Assembly: GCA_050011815.1 (NCBI GenBank)
Contig: JBEKIJ010000002.1
Span: 1 to 64,000, forward strand
DNA length: 64,000 bases
Source: Chersky-840 sp050011815
GTDB lineage: Bacteria > Actinomycetota > Acidimicrobiia > Acidimicrobiales > UBA8190
Direction of reading: 5' to 3'
Translations under genes and position numbers: made by a program
Shown here: positions 58,311 to 64,000 of the stretch, piece by piece
How positions within the stretch are numbered: the first letter of the stretch is position 1
Layout of the letters: each line of letters begins with the position of its first letter
The notes under the pieces: model-generated
The model's input: only the letters and a program-made list of their open reading frames with translations
Databases searched by the model: none
Told to the model about the DNA's origin: nothing

Positions 58311-59206
58311 TTGCGGTCCCCGAGCCAGAACGCCACCAGCATGATCCCGCCCACCCCGAAGAGGAGGCCGATGAACCCCTCGGCGACGGGCCCGATGCCA
58401 CCGAGGCCCAGACCACCGTGGTTGGCGGGATGCTGGATGGATGTCGTCACGTACTTGACGATGTCGGCCACCTGCTGGTCGGTCAGGTTGCGCGGCCCGA
58501 AGTGCGGCATCTGGGTCGGGCCGGTGCGAATGGCCTCGGCGATCTGGCGTGGGTAGATCTTGTGCAACGAGGGGGCGAAGTACCCCGCCGAGAGCGCGTC
58601 ACCGGCGCCGGTGATGGTGTGGCAACCCGCGCAGTTGAGGACGAACAGCGAATTGCCCTCGACGAGGTTGCCTGCCGACAGGTTGACCGAGGGGATGCCC
58701 GAGGGATAGTCGGGAGCCGCAGGCGCGAGCGAGTTCACGAAGGCCACGATCTGCAGCGTCTGGGTGCGGTTGAAGCGGGCCGGCTTCTGCACGGGCTGCT
58801 GGGTCGCCACCGCCAGGGGCATGCGGCCCGTCGACACCCAGAAGTCGACGGTGGCGGGCCCGAGTCCTTGGAGGTTGGGCGCCCGGTCGGTGCCCGAGGC
58901 GTCGGCCCCGTGACAGCTCGAACAGTTCAGCTCGAACAGGGTCTGGCCCGGTGCGATGTACGAGCTCGGAGGCAGGTGGTACGTGATCGTGTTGCTGGCG
59001 GCGCTCGTCGCCGACTTCAACGCCACCTTGGCGGCCGACGGGCTGGCGACCGGCGCCGCGCTGGAGGGTGCGGTCGTGGCCGGGGCGGTGGTGGGCGGGG
59101 TGGCCGCCTGGGAGGCGGTGGCGCCCGACGTCAGCAGTCCCACGACCGCCACGCCTCCCACCAACAATCCCGGCAGCAGATAGCGCACACGGAGCTTCGG
59201 TTGCAT
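58307..59206 (-). CDS. qcrC: Cytochrome bc1 complex, dihaem cytochrome c subunit
   Basis: 299 residues. A signal/anchor sequence (LLPGLLVGGVAVVGLLTSG) is followed by a Thr/Ala/Pro-rich linker and two cytochrome c domains with CSSCHGAD and CAGCHTIT haem sites. Met ligands are probably in GRMPLAV and TQMPHFG. A C-terminal membrane helix (GFIGLLFGVGGIMLVAFWL) anchors it. In Actinobacteria this subunit passes electrons straight to the aa3 oxidase CuA, with no soluble cytochrome c. The ATG has GCGAGG upstream. Confidence 0.93.
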   Translation of the reverse strand: MQPKLRVRYLLPGLLVGGVAVVGLLTSGATASQAATPPTTAPATTAPSSAAPVASPSAAKVALKSATSAASNTITYHLPPSSYIAPGQTLFELNCSSCHGADASGTDRAPNLQGLGPATVDFWVSTGRMPLAVATQQPVQKPARFNRTQTLQIVAFVNSLAPAAPDYPSGIPSVNLSAGNLVEGNSLFVLNCAGCHTITGAGDALSAGYFAPSLHKIYPRQIAEAIRTGPTQMPHFGPRNLTDQQVADIVKYVTTSIQHPANHGGLGLGGIGPVAEGFIGLLFGVGGIMLVAFWLGDRK

Positions 59207-59226
59207 GTCCTCGCAGTCCCGGGAGC

Positions 59227-59841
59227 TCAACCGGTCTTCAGCAGGAAGAGGCAGCTGAAGATGCCGATCCACATGAAGTCGACGAAGTGCCAGTAGTAAC
59301 CGACCGCCTGGAACACGTTCGTCTCGCCGGGGTCGCCGCCCTTTCCTCCCATGCGACCCAGCAGGAAGATCATGGCCACCAACCCGAGGGCCACGTGCAA
59401 TCCGTGGATGCCGGTCATGATGAAGAACAACGACCAGTAGGCGTTGAGCCCCGGGCCGTGGTGGGAGCCGGCGAAGTCGTGCCACTCGTAGAGCGTGTTG
59501 CTGAGGAACGCCGCGCCCAGGAAGAAGCTGATCAGGATCCACTTCACGGCCTTGCGCCGTTCGCCGCGCTCTTGGGCCCATACGCCGAACTGGAAGGTCG
59601 GGCTCGACACCAGGAGCACGACACTGAAGATCCCGGCCTGGACGTAGTCGAGATGGGCGCCCGACAACGGTGGCCACTTCACGGCATTGGCGCGGATGGT
59701 GAAGTACGCGGCGAACAGGCCGCTGAAGAACATGACCTCCGAGCCCAGCCAGATCATGACCCCGACGGCGAGCAACGGAGGGCGATCAGGGACGTGGCGT
59801 GGGGCGCGCGCCGCGTGCTCCACCGACAAGGCCTGCGTCAC
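59227..59841 (-). CDS. ctaE: Cytochrome c oxidase subunit III
   Basis: 204 residues, five membrane helices. LLAVGVMIWLGSEVMFFSGLFAAYF is the first conserved block (with the Glu of subunit III), followed by AAFLSNTLYEWHDF, MTGIHGLHVALGLVAM and YYWHFVDFMWIGIFSCLFLL. It is the usual first gene of the actinobacterial ctaE-qcrCAB cluster. GTG 59841 is chosen with AGGAAAG upstream; a longer N-terminus would be unrelated to the family. Synthesis with the bc1 genes fits the III-IV supercomplex. Confidence 0.93.
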   Translation of the reverse strand: MTQALSVEHAARAPRHVPDRPPLLAVGVMIWLGSEVMFFSGLFAAYFTIRANAVKWPPLSGAHLDYVQAGIFSVVLLVSSPTFQFGVWAQERGERRKAVKWILISFFLGAAFLSNTLYEWHDFAGSHHGPGLNAYWSLFFIMTGIHGLHVALGLVAMIFLLGRMGGKGGDPGETNVFQAVGYYWHFVDFMWIGIFSCLFLLKTG

Positions 59842-59967
59842 AGCGTCTTTCCTAGTTGACGGCGACCCCCCCGCGCCAACACCGTGGGCCGGGCGCGCCA
59901 TCTGCCCCGGAGATGGGCGGGACCCCACGGGGGCGGGCGCGCACAGGCGACGCCCGCCGCGTCGCGA

Positions 59968-62439
59968 TCAGCCCCGGAGCGCGGCCGGAAGCGGCCTCGT
60001 GTGGATGACGGCCAGCCGGCGGGTGGGACGGGTCAGGGCGACGTAGAGGGCCCGCAAGCCCTGGGGCGACTCCTCGACGATGGCGGCCGGTTCGACCACC
60101 ACGACGGCGTCGAACTCGAGGCCGTTGGCCAGGTCGACGGGCAAGAGGCTGAGCGGCGCCCCGAGCCCGTCGCGGCGGGGGTCGGTCGCCTGCACACCGG
60201 CGGCATCGAGCGCCACGGCCAGGTCGGCCACGAGCGACGCCGGCGCCAGGACCGCGGCGGTGCCCGGAGCGACGTCGCGACACGCCTGGGTCGACAGCGC
60301 CGCCACCCGCTCGGCGAGCTGCGACAGCTCGACCTGCTCGAAGTGCGGCGCCACCCCGGTCCGCCGCACCGGTGTGGGCGGACGGAGACCGGGGGCCGTC
60401 TCGGCCAGCACCCGGGCCGCCACCTCCACCACCTCGGCGGGCGTCCGGTAGCTCACCGTCAGCTCGACCAACCGGGGGGCGCGCTGACCCGGCAGATGGG
60501 CGGTGACGTCGTCCCAGCTGTCGGGCGCCCAGGGCCCGGTGGCCTGACCGATGTCGCCCACCATGGTGATCGAACCCGACAGGGACCGGCGCGACACCGA
60601 GCGCAGCTGCATGGGGGAGAGGTCCTGTGCCTCGTCGACGACGATGTGGCCGTAGGTACGGGGCTCCTCGTGATCGCCCCCGCCCCCGCCTGCGGCGCGG
60701 GGCCGGCGGGGACCGAGCAGGACGCGGGCCTCGTCGATGAGGGCCAGGTCGGCGACCGTCCAGGGGATCTCGGCCAGCGTCGCACTGCGCGAGCGCAGGA
60801 GCAGGTGCTGCTCCGCGCTGTTGAGCACGCCCTTGGCCGCCAGGGCGAGGAGGGGCGGGGACCCGAACAGGTCATGGAGCAGCTCCTCGGCGTTCAGTCG
60901 GGGCCACATCCGATCGAGCGCCTCCACCACCTCCGGGAGGCGACGGACCATCCGGGAGAACTCACCCAGGTCGAAGCCACCTTCCTCGTCGCCGACGTCG
61001 TCGGGGGCTCCTCGGCCGACCCCCACGCCGGGGATCCCCGCCCCGTGACCGTTTCCCTGCAGACCGTGGCGGTTTCCCTGCAGACCGTGGTCGGCGTCGG
61101 GGCCCATCCCCGGCAGGGTGGGGGCGGCGGGATCGCCGGGAGCGCCCGGGCCGATCGGAGCGGTCGGATCGAAGTCGGCCAGGCCGGGGTCCGGTTCCGC
61201 GCCGGGCGAGATCCCGTGGATGCTCAAGGTGCGCAGGTACTCGTCGGCCAACCTCCGCACCACGAGCTGCTCCAGGAACCGCCGGCGGGCGTTGTGGGTC
61301 CCGGGGCGGCGCCGGGCGGCGGACACGATGCCGGCCGAAGCTTCGGCGCTGAGGCGCAGGACGGTGGCACCGAAGGGCACCTCGGCATCCCGGCGCAGGG
61401 GGCGCTGACGACTTCGAACGGCGCGCCCCACCACGATGGACATCCGGGCCTCGCCCTTGAGGCGGGCCACATCCCGGCGGTCCCCTGACCTGACCTGGAC
61501 GCCGTGGACGAGGCCCTCGATCGTCGACAGGGTGACGCCGCTCTCCCCGAGGGACGGCAGCACGTGCTCGATGTAGCGGAGGAAGAGGGGGTTCGGCCCG
61601 ATCACGAGCACGCCCTGGCGCTCGAGGGGGAACCGGTGCGTATAGAGAAGGTATGCGGCGCGGTGCAGGGCCACCGCCGTCTTGCCGGTCCCGGGACCGC
61701 CCTGGACCACCATCACCCCGGGGAGGGCGGAGCGGATGATCTCGTCCTGCTCTCGCTGGATGGTGGCGACGATGTCCCGCATGAGCCCCGTGCGGGCTCC
61801 CTCGAGCGCGGCCAGCAGCGCCCCGGGTCCCCCGAGCTCGAGCTCGCCGTCCCCGCCGTCGTCCGAGGCGTGGTCGTCCCAGCCGGGTTGCCCACGCTCG
61901 GTGTCGAGGTCGGCCCGGTCGACCGTGCCGTCCCCGTCCCGGTCCCCGTCGACGCCGGGCCCTGAGCCGTTGGCCCGGGACGAGGCGCCGAAGCGCTCGT
62001 CCTCGACCCCGACGATCCGCCGCCCCTGGGCGGCCAGGTGCCGCCGCAGGACCAGACCCATGGGGTCACGCCCCGTGGCCCGGTAGAAGGGCTCTGCCAC
62101 CGGCGCCCGCCAGTCCACCACCAGGGGCTCGAGGTCTTCGCCCGAGATTCCGAGGCGCCCGATGTGAAAGCTCTCGGTCTGGGCCACACCCGAGGCGTCG
62201 TCGCGCCGATCGATGCGGCCGAAGCACAGGGCCTGCTCTCCGATATCGAGCTGGTCGAGGCGAGCCAGGCTCGTGCGGACGATGACGTCGCGCTCTTCGC
62301 GGAATTGGTGCGTCCCCCCGCGACCCTGGTCGATCACGGACCGGATGAGTTCTTCGGTGTCCGATCGCAGCTGGTCGAGGCGCTCGTAGGCCCGGTCCAC
62401 ATGGGCCTGTTCCGCCTCGAGCTCAGGATGCGTTGCCAC
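59968..62439 (-). CDS. HelD-like UvrD/Rep-type ATPase
   Basis: 823 residues. The N-terminal coiled coil (ELEAEQAHVDRAYERLDQLRSD) and VVDWRAPVAEPFYRATGRDPMGLVLRRHL match the HelD/HelR group that binds RNA polymerase. Walker A is VVQGGPGTGKTAVALHRAAYLLY; Walker B is HIVVDEAQDLSPMQLRSVSRR; later blocks are SYRTPAEVVEVAARVL and RALYVALTRPTRRLAVIHT. Such proteins free stalled polymerase, sometimes giving rifamycin tolerance. A 21-base duplication codes for a HGLQGNRHGLQGNGHG linker. GTG 62439 has GGGAG upstream. HelR subgroup membership is inference. Confidence 0.85.
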   Translation of the reverse strand: MATHPELEAEQAHVDRAYERLDQLRSDTEELIRSVIDQGRGGTHQFREERDVIVRTSLARLDQLDIGEQALCFGRIDRRDDASGVAQTESFHIGRLGISGEDLEPLVVDWRAPVAEPFYRATGRDPMGLVLRRHLAAQGRRIVGVEDERFGASSRANGSGPGVDGDRDGDGTVDRADLDTERGQPGWDDHASDDGGDGELELGGPGALLAALEGARTGLMRDIVATIQREQDEIIRSALPGVMVVQGGPGTGKTAVALHRAAYLLYTHRFPLERQGVLVIGPNPLFLRYIEHVLPSLGESGVTLSTIEGLVHGVQVRSGDRRDVARLKGEARMSIVVGRAVRSRQRPLRRDAEVPFGATVLRLSAEASAGIVSAARRRPGTHNARRRFLEQLVVRRLADEYLRTLSIHGISPGAEPDPGLADFDPTAPIGPGAPGDPAAPTLPGMGPDADHGLQGNRHGLQGNGHGAGIPGVGVGRGAPDDVGDEEGGFDLGEFSRMVRRLPEVVEALDRMWPRLNAEELLHDLFGSPPLLALAAKGVLNSAEQHLLLRSRSATLAEIPWTVADLALIDEARVLLGPRRPRAAGGGGGDHEEPRTYGHIVVDEAQDLSPMQLRSVSRRSLSGSITMVGDIGQATGPWAPDSWDDVTAHLPGQRAPRLVELTVSYRTPAEVVEVAARVLAETAPGLRPPTPVRRTGVAPHFEQVELSQLAERVAALSTQACRDVAPGTAAVLAPASLVADLAVALDAAGVQATDPRRDGLGAPLSLLPVDLANGLEFDAVVVVEPAAIVEESPQGLRALYVALTRPTRRLAVIHTRPLPAALRG
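61051..61090. repeat. 21-bp direct duplication
   Basis: GTTTCCCTGCAGACCGTGG occurs at 61051-61069 and 61072-61090 with a 21-base period, coding for the repeated HGLQGN of the HelD-like protein. Confidence 0.85.
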
Positions 62440-62478
62440 AGCCGCTCCCTCTCCACCCCGGTGCGCGGTGAACCATCG

Positions 62479-62484
62479 ATCATA
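62479..62484 (-). promoter_or_regulatory. Candidate -10 box (TATGAT) for the HelD-like gene
   Basis: On the minus strand TATGAT lies about 40 bases before the GTG start at 62439, leaving a short leader with a ribosome-binding site. No clear -35 is visible. Confidence 0.35.
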
Positions 62485-62591
62485 TCGCCCGGGCTTGGCC
62501 TGTCGGCCTGGGGAGAAGGCCGTTCCCTCCCGGGTCGAGACGCGGGGACGATCGGTCGTCGAGCCGGAGGTAGGCCGCTCGAGCCGTCGGG

Positions 62592-62597
62592 TAGCGT
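62592..62597 (+). promoter_or_regulatory. Candidate leaderless -10 box (TAGCGT) for hemE
   Basis: TAGCGT ends seven bases before the GTG at 62605, with no ribosome-binding site. Confidence 0.45.
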
Positions 62598-62604
62598 CGA
62601 TTGC

Positions 62605-63669
62605 GTGCCAGTGGCCGACTCGGCGTTCCTGCGAGCCTGCCGGCGCCAACCGGTGGACAGGGTCCCGGTCTGGTTCATGCGCCAGGCGGGGCGCTCGCTG
62701 CCCGAGTACCGCTCGGCACGCGGCGACGGGAGCATCCTCGACGCCATCCGCCGGCCCGAGCTCGCCGCCGAGCTGACCCTGCAACCGGTGCGCCGCTACG
62801 GCGTCGACGCCGCCATCCTCTTCAGCGACATCGTGGTGCCGGTGGCGTCGGTGGGGTTCGGCGTCGAGGTCGAGCAGGGCCGGGGCCCGGTGGTCGACCG
62901 ACCCTTCCGGGGGCCCGATGACCTGGCCCGGCTGCGCCCTCTGGAAGCCGAGTCCGATACCGGCTTCGTCCTCGAAACCATCGGCCTGGTCACGAAGGAG
63001 CTCGAGCCGCTCGGGATTCCGCTCATCGGGTTCGCCGGCGCTCCGTTCACCGTGGCGAGCTACCTGATCGAAGGGGGGCCGTCGCGGGTCTACGCCCACA
63101 CCAAGGCGCTCATGCGGGGGGACCCGGGCCTCTTCGCCCGGCTCCTCGACGTCCTGGCCGACATGGCCCTGGTCTCGCTGCGAGCCCAGGTGCGGGCGGG
63201 CGCCTCGGCCGTGCAGCTCTTCGACAGCTGGGTGGGCGCCCTCTCCCCCGCCGACTACGTAACCCACGTGCTGCCCGCCACCCACAAGGTCTTCGCCGGG
63301 CTGGCCGACCTGGGGGTGCCGCGCATCCACTTCGGCGTGGGGACCGGCGAGTTGCTGGCCCTCATGGCGGTGGCGGGGGCCGAAGTGGTCGGCGTGGACT
63401 GGAGGGTGCCGCTCGACGAGGCCCGGCGACGCCTGGGGCCGGGGTACGCGCTGCAGGGGAACCTCGATCCCACCATCTGCCTGGCGCCGTGGGACGTCAT
63501 CGAGACCCAGACCCGTGACGTCCTCAAGCGTGGCGGCGGCACAGGCCATGTCTTCAACCTCGGTCACGGTGTGCTGCCCGAGACCGATCCCGACGTCCTG
63601 GCCCGCATCGTGCAGCTCGTCCACGAGACCTCGACTGTCGACGCGTCCACCCTCCGAGGAGCGCGGTGA
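62605..63669 (+). CDS. hemE: Uroporphyrinogen decarboxylase
   Basis: 354 residues. The N-terminal signature RVPVWFMRQAGRSLPEYR (substrate-binding Arg and the conserved PVWxMRQAGR), ILFSDIVVP (catalytic Asp region), and GFAGAPFTVASYLIEGG are all present, as are HFGVGTGELL and NLDPTICLAP. It decarboxylates uroporphyrinogen III to coproporphyrinogen III in haem synthesis. The GTG is supported by a -10 box. The stop overlaps the next GTG (GTGA), coupling it to the ferrochelatase gene. Confidence 0.95.
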   Translation: MPVADSAFLRACRRQPVDRVPVWFMRQAGRSLPEYRSARGDGSILDAIRRPELAAELTLQPVRRYGVDAAILFSDIVVPVASVGFGVEVEQGRGPVVDRPFRGPDDLARLRPLEAESDTGFVLETIGLVTKELEPLGIPLIGFAGAPFTVASYLIEGGPSRVYAHTKALMRGDPGLFARLLDVLADMALVSLRAQVRAGASAVQLFDSWVGALSPADYVTHVLPATHKVFAGLADLGVPRIHFGVGTGELLALMAVAGAEVVGVDWRVPLDEARRRLGPGYALQGNLDPTICLAPWDVIETQTRDVLKRGGGTGHVFNLGHGVLPETDPDVLARIVQLVHETSTVDASTLRGAR

Positions 63670-64000
63670 CGCCCGTCGGCGTGCTCGTGATGGCGCACGG
63701 CACACCCCACTCCCTCGACGAGCTCCCCGCCTTCTACACCGAGATCCGGCGCGGCAGCCCACCGCCGCCCGAACTGCTCGCCGATCTGGAGCGGCGCTAC
63801 CGGGCCATCGGGGGGACCTCGCCTCTCAACGCCCGCACCACCGCACAGGTCGAGGGGATCCGGCGCGCCCTCGACGAGCGGGCACCGGGACGCTTCCTGG
63901 TGGCATCGGGCGCCAAGTTCGCCTCCCCCCGCATCGCCGACGCCGTCGAGGAGCTCGGGAGAGCCGGTGTCGATCGACTGATCGGTCTGGTCCTCACCCC
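63666..64000 (+). CDS. hemH: Ferrochelatase, 3' truncated by window edge
   Basis: The first 111 residues are present. VGVLVMAHGTPHSLDELPAFYTEIRRGSPPPPELLADLERRYRAIGG matches the N-terminal domain of actinobacterial (coproporphyrin) ferrochelatases (GVLxMAYGTP...D...Y...I...P). SPLNARTTAQVEGI and GAKFASPRIADAVEEL follow. The enzyme inserts iron into the tetrapyrrole. The remaining two thirds, including the metal-binding His/Glu, lie outside. GTG 63666 overlaps the hemE stop. Confidence 0.88.
   Translation, partial: MTPVGVLVMAHGTPHSLDELPAFYTEIRRGSPPPPELLADLERRYRAIGGTSPLNARTTAQVEGIRRALDERAPGRFLVASGAKFASPRIADAVEELGRAGVDRLIGLVLT

Noticed and set aside
59884..61488. Long plus-strand frame opposite the HelD-like gene
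   Set aside because: The HelD-like protein on the minus strand has Walker motifs; this frame is composition-driven with no motif.

Overview
The window reads as chromosomal DNA of a high-GC actinobacterium, most likely a member of the Acidimicrobiia or a close relative. The grounds are very GC-rich codon use with many GTG starts, GTGA/ATGA stop-start overlaps, an actinobacterial ctaC-ctaD-ctaF plus ctaE-qcrCAB respiratory set, a DUF222-HNH protein, a DUF3052 protein, and a secreted protease ending in 'GYFLVGQDGGVFAFGDAPF' repeats. The lineage is inference; there is no rRNA gene here. No tRNA, CRISPR array, prophage or insertion sequence was seen.

Layout. 1-7163: a 5'-truncated HAD hydrolase, small hypothetical genes, a TPR protein, a TMEM175-type channel, a CPBP-type membrane protein, and a MarR regulator divergent from an FMN reductase across a symmetric operator. 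7185-11603: a three-gene operon (MFS exporter, zinc alcohol dehydrogenase, VOC protein), a small membrane protein and a YgjP-like metallopeptidase. 11605-23796: a large acyl-CoA block. Its minus-strand operon (acyl-CoA dehydrogenase, racemase-like CoA enzyme, two MaoC-type hydratases, second dehydrogenase) diverges from a plus-strand set (HMG-CoA synthase-like/DUF35 fusion, SCP2-type thiolase, SDR, thioesterase). The gene content resembles the mycobacterial igr steroid side-chain operon without the P450.

23885-28476: a secreted S53 peptidase with six C-terminal repeats, then an ECF sigma factor gene overlapping a gene for a membrane-anchored protein with a SecD-like P1 head domain, preceded by an ECF-type promoter. 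This is the most unusual module. 28479-41324: GMC oxidoreductase with its small subunit, DUF222-HNH protein, Zn-ribbon protein, DUF503, SulP transporter, DUF1214, GNAT, GH31 glucosidase, alpha/beta hydrolase, DUF4234 protein. 41489-47266: a second acyl-CoA operon, a CopD-like protein and TatA.

47363-64000: an MBL hydrolase, aa3 oxidase subunits II, I and IV, an MptB-like mannosyltransferase, a PhyH-type oxygenase, DUF3052, GNAT, the cytochrome bc1 genes with oxidase subunit III, a HelD-like helicase, then hemE and the start of the ferrochelatase gene. The bc1 and aa3 genes encode the III-IV respiratory branch, and hemE/hemH supply its haem.

A recurrent feature is a TANNNT -10 hexamer lying 6-8 bases before an ATG or GTG, seen at twelve genes, which suggests common leaderless transcription. 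Many convergent genes are separated by only a few bases.
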